Shown here piece by piece: positions 51,857-62,191 of a stretch of DNA of 64,000 bases (position 1 is the stretch's first letter; the number at the start of each line of letters is the position of its first letter). The DNA lies in the NCBI RefSeq assembly GCF_000315625.1, contig NW_005434533.1:96468-160467 (forward strand), in the 5' to 3' direction. A program made the translations under genes and the position numbers. This DNA is from Guillardia theta CCMP2712 (Eukaryota; Cryptophyceae; Pyrenomonadales; Geminigeraceae). The notes under the pieces are model-generated. The model did not search any database. It was not told where the DNA came from and saw only the letters and a list, made by a program, of their open reading frames with translations.

Positions 51857-53709
51857 ATGTCAACAGAAGGAGAGTCAAGAAGGATCGAAGAGCCAGCCTC
51901 CTCGCATCCGTCCTCTGCATCTACCAAGGAAGCTAGGGAGGTTCCTCTCTACTCATCTCCAAGGAGGAAGAGCAAGACAGACGGCTCAGGGTACGAGCGC
52001 AGGCTGCGCGTGCCATCAGTGATGTACGAGAACTTTGTAGGCGGGGCAACGGGCTCACGATCAACAAGGAGAGCATCCTGAAGCTGGAAGTCAACAAGGG
52101 CGACACAGTGAAATTTGTATCGCAGCTCTTCTGATTCGTGAGCAGCACTGACATGACCTGCAGTTGGAGCACATCTCAAGTGAGCTCGGAGACGCCGGGT
52201 ACTTCCATCCTGCCGCATCATGAGCAGAGACATGCTCTCCGGTGGACCTCTCACTCCTTCCTGCAGCATCATCAAGAGCAAGAGGAGGAGTTTCCCCTCG
52301 AGGACGAAGCGAAACACGTCTCCCCGATCGAGGAGCTCACGTTCATCTGCTCATGTGCGGATCGTTGCTTGCTCCCTACCCCAGCGTTTGATCGCCTCGC
52401 AGACTAGGAGAGCAGTCTCCACAGCCCTCAGCTCCCTCCTCCCTACAGATCCCTCCCGATCCTTCCCAGCTCTTTCTCCTCAGCATCCAACTGGTGGACA
52501 GTCGGTTGGTTCATCCTTCTGCTCTGCTCTACCCTCCCCTGGTCCCCTCCCCTCACCTCTCCCCTCCTCTCCCCTCATTGCAACATCGCTGTGAACTCTG
52601 TACCCAGCAGGTCCCATCCAATCAGCCACACCCCTCCCCTTCCTCATGGGTGATCCTCTCCTCTTCTCCTATAACTCCTCATATCCCTGGCAACGGCAGG
52701 GGCTGGTCGACAGCTTCCTCTTGTCAAAGCCCAACATTGAAAAGCAGCTTCAGGTGCAGGGACATGTTTTGAAAGCAAACTCGCTTCTAACTTTCACGCT
52801 CACATCAGTTGCTCGACGGCAATCACACGAACTCCCCGGGTGCATGCCTTGGTTCACAACCTCCGACCCATGACGTGGCTGGGCAGGTTCGCAATCCTGG
52901 GACACGGCCGACAACTCCAAGGCGTCTAGCCCAGTCATGTCTGACATGTAAAGCAAGCGCTTGCAACACGAAGTGAACTGAGTTGCGACCCTCCAGTCCC
53001 AGGTACGACGAAGCCAGGCTAAAGCTTGACAGGGAGGTCGAGCAGTACAACGGCAGCGATGACCTCTACGAGACTGCTCTGCAGGCGTATAGGATCGACC
53101 ACCTCATCAGTCGTGCCTCCAACCCCATGCTCATTACCAAGTGCCACTTCTACTTCCCCGCGAGGTTCGGCATCTGAACGAGGCCTCGTGCTTGTGACTC
53201 GAGGTGGCAGGAAGTCCGGGCAAGAGACTCTGCTGCAGCCCTCCAAGAGCGAGCAAGGCAAGGGAGAGCAGCAGCAGGCAAAGAGCAGAGGACCGTCCAG
53301 GCTCGAGGACCAGGGGGAGCTGCCGAATCTCAAAGAGCTGTACCAGCAGGCCACCACCATCTATCGAGCAGATCAAGCTCTGACCCGCACCAGCTCGAAC
53401 CCCCTCAAGATCTTTCCTCTCTCCAAGTTCCCTGCGAGGGGCAGCAACACATCCCCCTTCATGGCTGGCGAGGTCCCGCAGGAGGAGGCCGCCCAGGGCA
53501 AGGGCAGGGTCAGTCCCAAGAAAGTCCGGAGGCAGTTCAAGACTGGGAGGGCCCGGTCGAGGACGGCAGAGAGGAGCCTGTCTCGCGGCCTCCCGCTGTC
53601 CCCCCGGTCATCAAGTCCGCAGGAGCACTTCAAAATCAAGGACTGGGGCCGAGGAGGAGACTTGTTGATGCTGGGAAAGAACGTCCTGATGCTACCCAGC
53701 CAGCCATAG
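51857..53709 (+). CDS. Unknown Ser/Arg-rich protein with two YR..SNP..FPAR repeats
   Basis: Multi-exon gene; some internal exon choices (52300-52980) are uncertain. The first exons read MSTEGESRRIEEP..., then GNGLTINKESILKLEVNKGD and LEHISSELGDAG, followed by a basic Ser/Arg segment (KSKRRSFPSRTKRNTSPRSR). The C-terminal part has two related blocks: LYETALQAYRIDHLISRASNP ... FYFPAR and LYQQATTIYRADQALTRTSS ... KFPAR. They are joined by a 46-nt intron (donor at about 53175, AG|G). The end is basic (SPKKVRRQFKTGRARSR). I do not recognise it. Confidence 0.55.
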
Positions 53710-53800
53710 GCTGCGGACCAGAAGCTCGTCGGAGGATGCGAGGCGGCGCAGCAGGGAGGATGATCCGAGGTAGGCAGACTCACTTCATCCTCGTCGATGT

Positions 53801-56505
53801 TCAGGAGCTCTGAAGGCCGGCGCTGGCTCTCCGGGTGAGCTCGCCCTCCTTGCCTTTCACTGATCCCTCTTGTGATTGTGCGTGCCTGGTGTAGGAGGAC
53901 GTGGCGACCTGCAGCTCCTCTTTCGCCTCGTTGGGCTTCCCCTTGCCCTTCCCTGCTGCGTGCGTCTTGCCCTGCTTGACCCTCGTCTTCTTCTTACCGT
54001 ACATCTTGGTGTAGGTTCGTTGCATCCCTATGGTCCTGAGCCCTCCTGACTGGTGAAAGCGATCTCCGTCCACCAGAACCAGCTCGGAGTCCCACTCGGA
54101 GCCCTCGCTCCATGGCGACGGGGGCGACTTTGGGCTGAACTTGGGGATGCGGTGGGCATGCAAGCTTCTGCCTGCAGCGGAGAGCTGAAGTTGCGCCAGG
54201 TGGAGGAAGGTGAGAGGAGCGGCTCCGAAGCAACCGTCGTTGGGCATGTCGACGTTGTAAGATCCCGGGCCTGAGGAAGCGCGTGAGGAGGAGACAAAAG
54301 TGGGGAAGGAGAGGAAGAGGTTGGGGGAAGAAAGAGGAGGAGGTGGCAGGGAAGGAGGGGAGAGGAAGATCACCAGGGGATTTCCTTTCCATGCGATCAG
54401 AGGAGATGATCAAGGATTGGGAGCGGCTGTTGCGGGCTGGAGTGATGATGCGGAGCTTGGGGACATCGGTGGGGCTGAGCTTGCACGGGGAGAGGAGGGG
54501 CTCTAGAGAAAGCCCGATGCTCTCCTTGCTGCCAGGACGGAGCGCAGATGTTTCGATGCCCTGCAGCTGGGAGAAGGGGCGAAGGGTCTGGGCCATGGAA
54601 TGAAGAGGAGGAGGAGGGCGAAGCGCGAGAGCACGCTTGTCGGGGCTGAGAATGTCGTAGCTCCCCGGGCCAGGGATGCGACGGGAAGCGCGCATGAGCC
54701 TGTCGAGGTAGGAGGGAATCTCAGCCTGCCCGAAGCTCGCCTTGGGCTGCGAGTTGTGCGCGATCGAGTCGCCCGGCTGCGGAGATTGTCAGTTACATTG
54801 AGTAGCTTCCTCTCCCCTCACCCGTAGTGAGCCAAACTTCTTCCCCCAGGCTCCTGGCCCGGGCGTTGGCTCCTCCTTTTTCCCTTGCTCAACGAAGTCC
54901 TTGGATCCAGGGATGTGGTGGGACCAGGCGTACCCGAGCCAGCTGTAAGGGGCATCAGCGAGGAAGAGGAAGCAAGCGACGCAGCGAGCGAGCGGGAGCA
55001 GGAGGGGGTGCGAGGGAGCAGAAACAGGATGTAGGTCAGGGAAGAGGAGCAGGAGGGAGGACGTGGAAGGAGGAGCAGGAGGGTTCAAGGCATCCTCACC
55101 CTCCTGGCAGCTTGGCAGCTGAGCTCTGTTCGACCCCGAGGTACTCGCCGGGGCCTGGCGTATCCTCCAGCTCGGGAGGTTGAGGAGCGGAGCCGAAGGC
55201 GACAGCACCGTTGGTCTTGATGCTCAGGTAAGCTGGACGGTGGCAGAGGAAGGAACTGACCTTGAGGGTGGAGGGCAGCTGATACTGAGCTGGGCCGGGG
55301 AGCTGGAAGAGATCTTTGTTGGGGATGGCGAATCTCTTGGAGGACCCGAAGGAGGCAGCTGGGCCCGAGCTCGGGTGCTCCTGGATGGAGCCGACACCAT
55401 GGTGGTCAACCAACATCTTGACCTGCACCAGCTTTGAGCTGAGGGGAGGAGAAGGGAGAGAAAAGAAGAAGAGAAGGACAAGAAGGGAAGAGAAGAGACG
55501 GGAAAGGGAGGAGATGACTGGAATGGAGGAGATGAGATGGGATAAGAGGATTACTTTTCTCTCATACACAGGGATGTTGGATTTTGTAAACTTGTCCTTC
55601 ACAGTCGTGCTGTATGCTCCCGGCCCCGGCGTCTCGCCGACCTGACGCAATTTGACGTCGTCCCACTCAGGCACTAGGGCCGAGTAGTGACGTCCGCCAA
55701 AGGAAGGACCGCCCGGCTGACTGCTCGGCTTGCTCCTCCGCACCTCTTCAGCTGGAAGTGCGTGAGAGGAGGAGAGAGTCGAGCTAAGGGCTTCCAGCAG
55801 CTCGTCAGTCAAGCTGGGACGTCGGGGAGGGTCTCCGAACTTGGGACCCTTGTTGTGCAGGGTGGAAGGAAGGAGGTAGTAGCTCCCTTGCGGCTGCGAG
55901 GGGGGGGTGAAGAGGGAAACCCCTGAGAGTCTCCCGATGAAGCCCCCCTTAATGCTGGGGCGTGTGGCGGCGTCGTTGTCGTGGACGAATCTGAGTGATG
56001 GGTTCGTTCAAGCGTGCAGGTAGGAGGAGGAGAGAGGAAGAAGGAGGAAGAAGAATGGGTTAGGGAGGAAAGGAGTTGAGAGCAAAGCGAAGAAACAGAA
56101 AGAGGTGAAGGTGTGGATGAGGGCTTGTGCCGCGAGAACAGAGAGGGAAAGGAGGGGAGGGGACGAGTAGGAAGAGGAGTGTAGGGGGGAGTGTGGGGGG
56201 GAGTAGGAAGTGGAGAGGGAGGGGACGAGAATGACAACGTACTTTGAGAAATCATCGAAGCTCTGTGTGCTCTTCACTTCCTCCCGAGCTGTCTGCACCT
56301 GGGTACTTATAGGTGAGACGAGCATGGCCTCTCCTCCCTCCTCACATCTCTTTGCGCCTCCTGCGCTGCCCTCCGGACCTCTGTCAGACGGGAGATTCTC
56401 AGTCGTTCTTCTTCGAGCTGGCTGAGCATGAGATCCGTCTGTACAGCAGTCAACGTCGTGCCAACAATCGCGATAGGGTTGTCATACCTCCTTGTAGTCT
56501 GACAT
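53801..56505 (-). CDS. STPGR (SHIPPO) repeat protein, flagellar type
   Basis: Multi-exon gene on the minus strand. The first exon may be only 18 nt (MSDYKE, 56488-56505). The second encodes a coiled coil (DLMLSQLEEERLRISRLTEV), the third VQTAREEVKSTQSFDDFSK. Later exons carry repeated Pro-Gly signatures: GETPGPGAYSTT, LPGPAQYQLP, EDTPGPGEYLGV, EPTPGPGAWGKK, RRIPGPGSYDIL and GPGSYNVDMP. This is the STPGR/SHIPPO family (ODF3, STPG proteins), known as inner proteins of axonemal doublet microtubules. The C-terminus is Lys/Gly-rich. A flagellar location fits a biflagellate alga. Confidence 0.85.
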
Positions 56506-56510
56506 GTTGG

Positions 56511-57332
56511 TCACTGATACACATCGCCTCTGAGCTGCACAACGGTCAGTCCTGGTTCAAGGCAACCAGCGCCCTCCATGCCTTGGATCTCGCCCTTGGA
56601 TACACCCTTGTCCACGGGGTTTGCCGGTGAATGGCTGCTGCCCACTGCTGTTAGCTGTTCTCCTTTTAGCTTCGAGAGAGATTCTGCAAGGTAGTTGAGA
56701 TTCCAAAATTTTCTGTTCTCAGCTGGTGGGTTCAGAACGAGCTCCTGCTTCGTGACTCTTTTTTTGCAAGGATCTTCCTCCTCCTCCTCCTCCTGCTGCT
56801 GCTGATCCATCTCGTCCCCTTGATACCTAACACGCGATTGATCATTCATGGACAGGCTAGAGCTTGATCTCTTCTTCCCCCTGGTTCCCTCGTTGCTGTG
56901 CTTCGTTCGCTTCGCCTGCAGATGAGAATTCTTTCCTTGTCGCTCGACGAGGAAATGAACTGAGTCCCCTGCCTTCCCGGCGGCAAGGAACAGGTGTCCC
57001 GAATGAAACGAGCTCTCATCTTCGAACATGTGGATCAATCTGTCTCCGTGAGTGAGCCCATCGTACTCTCCAGGGTCGATGACGACGAGGTGATTGTTTA
57101 CTCTCAGCCCCGTCTTCGCATCCCCGTGCTCGGGGCTGTCCCTCCTCTCCTCCTGGACGCTCTTGGACCGCTGAGGAACGTCGGGGGCAGCCAGATGCGA
57201 TCGATCCGGTTTGGCTGACTTGGGACGATGGCCGAGGTGGTGGGAAGGAGCGTCGGAGGGCTGGGAGGACAAGGGATGTCGAGGCTGTAGGGAAATGTCC
57301 TTGCATGCCTTCTGCAGCTTCCACCTCAGCAT
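56511..57332 (-). CDS. Unknown hydrophilic protein (5' end uncertain)
   Basis: The frame is open for at least 273 aa from the in-frame ATG at 57332, and upstream codons (FQQCWQV) still look coding, so a 5' exon probably lies in 57340-57540. Features: MLRWKLQKACKDISLQ helix, a segment NNHLVVIDPGEYDGLTHGDR, EDESSFHSGHLFLAAGKAGD, a run of Gln/Glu (DQQQQEEEEEED), and FWNLNYLAESLSKLKGEQL. No domain recognised. Its stop lies 5 bp from the proposed start of the STPGR gene on the same strand, so the two could also be parts of one gene. Confidence 0.45.
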   Translation of the reverse strand: MLRWKLQKACKDISLQPRHPLSSQPSDAPSHHLGHRPKSAKPDRSHLAAPDVPQRSKSVQEERRDSPEHGDAKTGLRVNNHLVVIDPGEYDGLTHGDRLIHMFEDESSFHSGHLFLAAGKAGDSVHFLVERQGKNSHLQAKRTKHSNEGTRGKKRSSSSLSMNDQSRVRYQGDEMDQQQQEEEEEEDPCKKRVTKQELVLNPPAENRKFWNLNYLAESLSKLKGEQLTAVGSSHSPANPVDKGVSKGEIQGMEGAGCLEPGLTVVQLRGDVYQ

Positions 57333-57970
<638 letters not shown>

Positions 57971-58768
57971 TCAGCACTCCTCCGAGCTGTCCCTTGCTTG
58001 CATGTAGTGTTGAATCCCTTCGGCGGTTGGCGGAGCAACCCACTGCGGACTTTCTATTGAGCAGCTCATGTCGGGAGACGAGCCTGTAGTTTGCTCGTTG
58101 CTGTTCAGACACAGCGCGGTGCTATCTCTGTCCCTTCCTCCGCCCTCATCACACGATCCGCTCCTGTCTGTCACGTCGCTCGCTGGCCTTGGCGACTCAC
58201 TCGACCCGTTCCTCCTCTTCACTTCCATTTCCTCCTCTCGCTTCCTCGGGCTCGATGCCCCACAAACATCTACTGGTACACCTGATGCCTGCCCCCCTTG
58301 TTCTTTCCCTAGCAGCAGCGACCCGCTGTCAGAGCTCTGCGAGTATGGAGGGTCCTTTCTCCTTATTCTTGGTTTCCTTGGCTTCGAATCCTTCGATCCT
58401 TTTGGTCGACCGGGACCTCGCGGGTGCCCACGGTCATACTCCAGCTTCTCCTCCATCGTCCACAGCTGTCGAGTTGTCTTCGCCCACGTCTTCCTGTCCC
58501 AGATGTCCCTCACGCACTTTGAGCTGACCGTGTACCTACTCCCAACCTCTGAGCTCTCTGCCGTCTTGCTCGCTGCTGCCACGTTGCGGCAGGAGTAGAT
58601 CTCGAGGACCATCACGGGTGTCAGCAGAGCCTTGTCCTTTCTCTCGCTCTTGGGTTTCAAGACATTGCTGATTGAGGCCGTTTGCCTCAAAGACGCTGGA
58701 GAGGAGCTGATATCGTCGGAGCTGCTTGAGGGGGAGGGTTCAGTACCCTGCTGAGATGTGACGCTCAT
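57971..58768 (-). CDS. AT-hook DNA-binding protein with HTH-like segment
   Basis: Single frame of 265 aa from ATG 58768. A Ser-rich start is followed by ALLTPVMVLEIYSCRNVAAA and YTVSSKCVRDIWDRKTWAKT, which has the look of a helix-turn-helix (V.S..V.DIW..KTW). Next is the AT-hook HPRGPGRPKGSKDSKPRKPR with the GRP core that grips the minor groove of AT-rich DNA. The rest is Ser/Glu-rich and disordered. It is probably a nuclear transcription or chromatin factor. Similar HTH plus AT-hook proteins are numerous in algae and oomycetes; that comparison is from memory. Confidence 0.65.
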   Translation of the reverse strand: MSVTSQQGTEPSPSSSSDDISSSPASLRQTASISNVLKPKSERKDKALLTPVMVLEIYSCRNVAAASKTAESSEVGSRYTVSSKCVRDIWDRKTWAKTTRQLWTMEEKLEYDRGHPRGPGRPKGSKDSKPRKPRIRRKDPPYSQSSDSGSLLLGKEQGGQASGVPVDVCGASSPRKREEEMEVKRRNGSSESPRPASDVTDRSGSCDEGGGRDRDSTALCLNSNEQTTGSSPDMSCSIESPQWVAPPTAEGIQHYMQARDSSEEC

Positions 58769-59847
58769 CTTGTTTGCGCACTGCACGACACCAGCACCAA
58801 GTCAAGATGATCAGGATACTGCTTCGAACCTGATCGTCGAGTTATCAAGAGATACTCTTTGCACAGAACTCAATAGCAACGGATCGTACTTGTTATCAAC
58901 TGGTGACAGCGGTTCTCTTTATGTTCTGCACGAATGCAATCATTAGATAAACCATATTTATGCATGCATGCATGCATTCACTTCGCCGAACTTGGTTGGA
59001 CCAAGAACAAAAGGAGGGTGCGTTGTAGACAAGAAAAAATGGAAGCAAAATGACCTGCACTTTCAACCAAGGGACATTCCAAGAATTGAGCATCAGGATG
59101 AAATGAGATCAAGGAGCACTATCATACTCTCACTCTTGCTCTTCCTGATCGTGCTCTTCTTGCTCTTCCTCGTTTTATCTACACCTTCTCCTGCTCCTGC
59201 TCCTCCCCTTTTCCTCCTCCCCACTCCTCGGGTCTCTCAAGGGAGTTGTGGAGGCGTCGTGGAGGACTCCGGGAAGCAGTATTGTAGTTGCAAGACAAAT
59301 AGCCCCTGGTACCCCTGCTTTCAAGGGCTAGTTCTATGGTGGTCAGCATCCGAAGAGATATTTTAGCTTCGAGGCGGCGCTGAGTGAGTCTGCTCAGCGG
59401 CTGTGGGACTCGGGCCGGGACCGTACTCGGGCCGGCCCGGTGGCGCCGGACCGGCGCTTCACATAGAAACTTCCCGGAAACTTGTGACGCCCGGGCGCCG
59501 GACCCGTCACGCCGGGATCTGCGCGGCCCCCAGCCGGGTCACCAGTGGTGGGCCAGCCCAGCCTGATCCGATCATCGCCGCCGAGTCGGCCGGAAGCCCG
59601 CCCCAACTTCAAGTGATTTAAGGAGCATGCCACGCTGTAAGTTACATAAGAAGTGTACTAGCATGCTGACCTCCCCACTAAGAACCTCTGCGAGTTACAG
59701 TCCATTTCCCATCCTGTTTCGGGCTGGCCCTCTCCGTATTCCTGGAGTCCTCTCGGGGTCTTCCACCGCCTCCTCCTCTGCCGCCCCCCCGTCTATTCCT
59801 GCATGGGCTCGTCAGGGTTTCTTCAAGACCGACTTGCTAACAACACT
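58769..59847. repeat. Intergenic with GC-rich block and a doubtful small membrane frame
   Basis: A GCAT tetranucleotide run lies at 58962-58976. A plus-strand frame from ATG 59098 (ends 59366) encodes a strong hydrophobic segment (LSLLLFLIVLFLLFLVLS) and a short Cys-containing tail; its hydrophobic core comes from a CT-rich repeat and I do not trust it. A GC-rich repeat block (GGCCGGCCCGG, GCCGGGATCTGCGCGG, CTGATCCGATCATCG) lies at 59395-59600. Confidence 0.5.
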
Positions 59848-61155
59848 TCACCTGTTCGCTGCGAACTTATCTTCGCTGATGCTGACGGAAATCTCTCTGC
59901 CGTCCAGAGGCATACCGTTCAAGTTGCTCACTGCATCCTTGGCGCTCTGCAAAGAGCCTTGTCAACAACTTCAAGGTGCAGGAGTCAAGAGACAGACCTG
60001 TTCATTGTCGTAGTCAACGAACCCGAAGCCCTGCAGACGGCCCCGATCAGCACAGGACAAACTAGCGATGCAACTCAGAGTACCCTCGGCCTCCCTGACT
60101 CCTGATCGTGAATTAACGACACTGAGACAACCTCGCCATGCTTCTCAAAGAGCGCTCTGCCCACAAACGGTCAAACCAAGAATCATCGCTTGAAGCAGCA
60201 AGCGGAGAAAAACGAGCAAAAGAGCAAGCACTTGGTGCAAACAGACATCTGAATCCTCGCATGCATATCTTACTGGAGCTCGGCCTCGGAAATCCTGAAA
60301 GGCAAGTTTCCGACGAAAAGCGTGAAAGCTCCCTTGCGATCGTGCCTGAACTTCTTCTCACCTCCTTGAGAGTTGGCCTGATCTTGCTTCTGCCAGTTGG
60401 ACACGGGGAACGCTCTGAAGGTTGACCCCGCCGGCGCCTCCGCAAGGCGCGCTGCTGATTGAAACCACTTGTTGTTGCATACACTGCATTGCACCTTCTG
60501 CCCATCCGACCCGAGGTCCGCCGGATTGATGACATAAACTGCACCACACTTCCCACATGTTGTGTATTTACAGTCAAAGGGAACTTTTCCACTTTGGCTC
60601 TCTACCCAAGTGAAGTCCACGGTGGCGAATTCGTCATACGGATCTTCGATGGACTGCTCCGAGTCGTAGCTCACCGCCTTCATCTTTAGGAGCCCACTGT
60701 TCCTTTCTTGTCGCAAGGACTTCTGCATTGTCAAAAGGTTCAAACCCCGAGAGCCCCCCATCGCATTGATTGAGGTTGCAAACGTGCCACTGGGAATAGG
60801 CTGGCTACAAACCCTGCAAATCAATTTCAGAGATTTGAATCACAAGGAGAGACAGTATCAGAATTGAAGCTGATAGTGGGCAATCACAACAAAAGTATAT
60901 AGATGATAGAGAACAAGAAGAGAAGTGCACTTTGAGTTGAGATCCCTCCTTGCAAGCAGTGTGTAAACAAAACTTGAACGGCCGGAGGCCATACCTTGCA
61001 GTAGCCGACGAAATCCCCTTTGACAGAAGCACATTGCTCTGTCCTTGGAAGGCTGTCGCTTCATAGCCCATGAAAGTGAGGAGGAGGAGGGAAGGAACTG
61101 TACCTACTCTCCTTCCCCTGCTACCCCATCCGCCAGTTACCAGCTGCGCGTGCAT
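59848..61155 (-). CDS. Plastid-targeted zinc-ribbon plus RRM RNA-binding protein
   Basis: Five exons on the minus strand: 60995-61155, 60274-60813, 60084-60156, 59998-60030, 59848-59946, giving 301 aa. The leader has a signal peptide (VPSLLLLTFMGYEATAF) then a Ser/Arg segment, a complex-plastid signal with Phe at the cleavage point. Residues ~120-165 form a zinc ribbon with two CxxC pairs (TTCGKCGAVYV ... VQCSVCNNKWF), like the MJ0042-type finger. Residues ~205-300 are a full RRM: TLFVGNLPFRIS (RNP2), GRPRGFGFVDY (RNP1), AVSNLNGMPLDGREISVSI. It probably binds plastid RNA. Pairing this ribbon with an RRM is unusual. Confidence 0.85.
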
Positions 61156-62191
61156 GGCGGCCCCAGTCCTTAGGAGAGGCGGTGTGTAGGGGGGTATTAC
61201 CCTACCCCCCGTTTACCCAGAGACTGGATCGAGAATCGGGGGGTATCATGTGCTTGTCTCGGGGGTCAATCCTTTACAACGTTTTATAAAAATGCCTTAG
61301 TATTTGCAAAACTATTTATAGGAAACTGATACAGTATTTTGAAATGTGTACCAGAAAATAAACTAAAAAAAAATGCAAAAGCACATATAAATGACTGAAA
61401 GATGGGTACGAGTTGTTTGTTGATTAGTACTGATAAACAATCAAAATAGTTTTTAATTTCATACACGGTAATTAAAAATGTTTTTTACTATTAAAAAACG
61501 CTCGTAACGGATACCAACGAACGCAGAACGACCGTAACGGTGGAACAATATGGCGCAGAAGGGAGCGGGGAGGGGGGAAGGTAGAGGCGATATGGTGCCG
61601 GGACGAGCAACCCGCATGTTGTTCATGCTCAGATGCTTTCTCATCATGCCAAGTCAAGTCGTTGAGAGATAGCTCCTCTTGTTGCCCTCGTCTACCTGTC
61701 CTCCTCGGATTTTGTAACCCCGGCAGGTCGGCAGTCGGACTAGTTGCTATGGACTTGTTATTGTTGCTCAGATAACTTTATCCTTCGCTCCTGTGCATTC
61801 CATATGTCTGCTATCCTCATATACCCATTCTGTTTTGTTCCATGTAAGCAGTTTCGTGATGATGTCTGATGCACACTAGGAATATCTGAATCTTCACTCA
61901 ATCCCAAAAGAAGTTCCTGTTTATTCGCATCAATTTTTCGAACATTTGTTCTCTGTGTTCCCATACTTGTCTCCTTTTATTTTTCATCCAACGATGATCT
62001 TTCATTGAAGGTACAGAAAAGTCGTGTTCAGCTTGCAGTTTCATTGATTGTCCCAGAGTTGTCATGCCATTTTCTTGCACATCGAAACATTTTTCTCTCT
62101 TACCTCTTTTCGATTCAAAGAGTTGCCCTGACATCTGCTGTTGTTCGTCAGATGTTCTGATACCATCAAATCGACCGCAAACAGGCAGACG
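61156..62191. other. Intergenic, mostly AT-rich
   Basis: GGGGGGTATTACCCTACCCCCC words (61190-61215) lie just upstream of the RNA-binding protein gene. From 61270 to 62160 the DNA is AT-rich with no convincing gene. It separates the divergent starts at 61155 and 62192. Confidence 0.45.
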
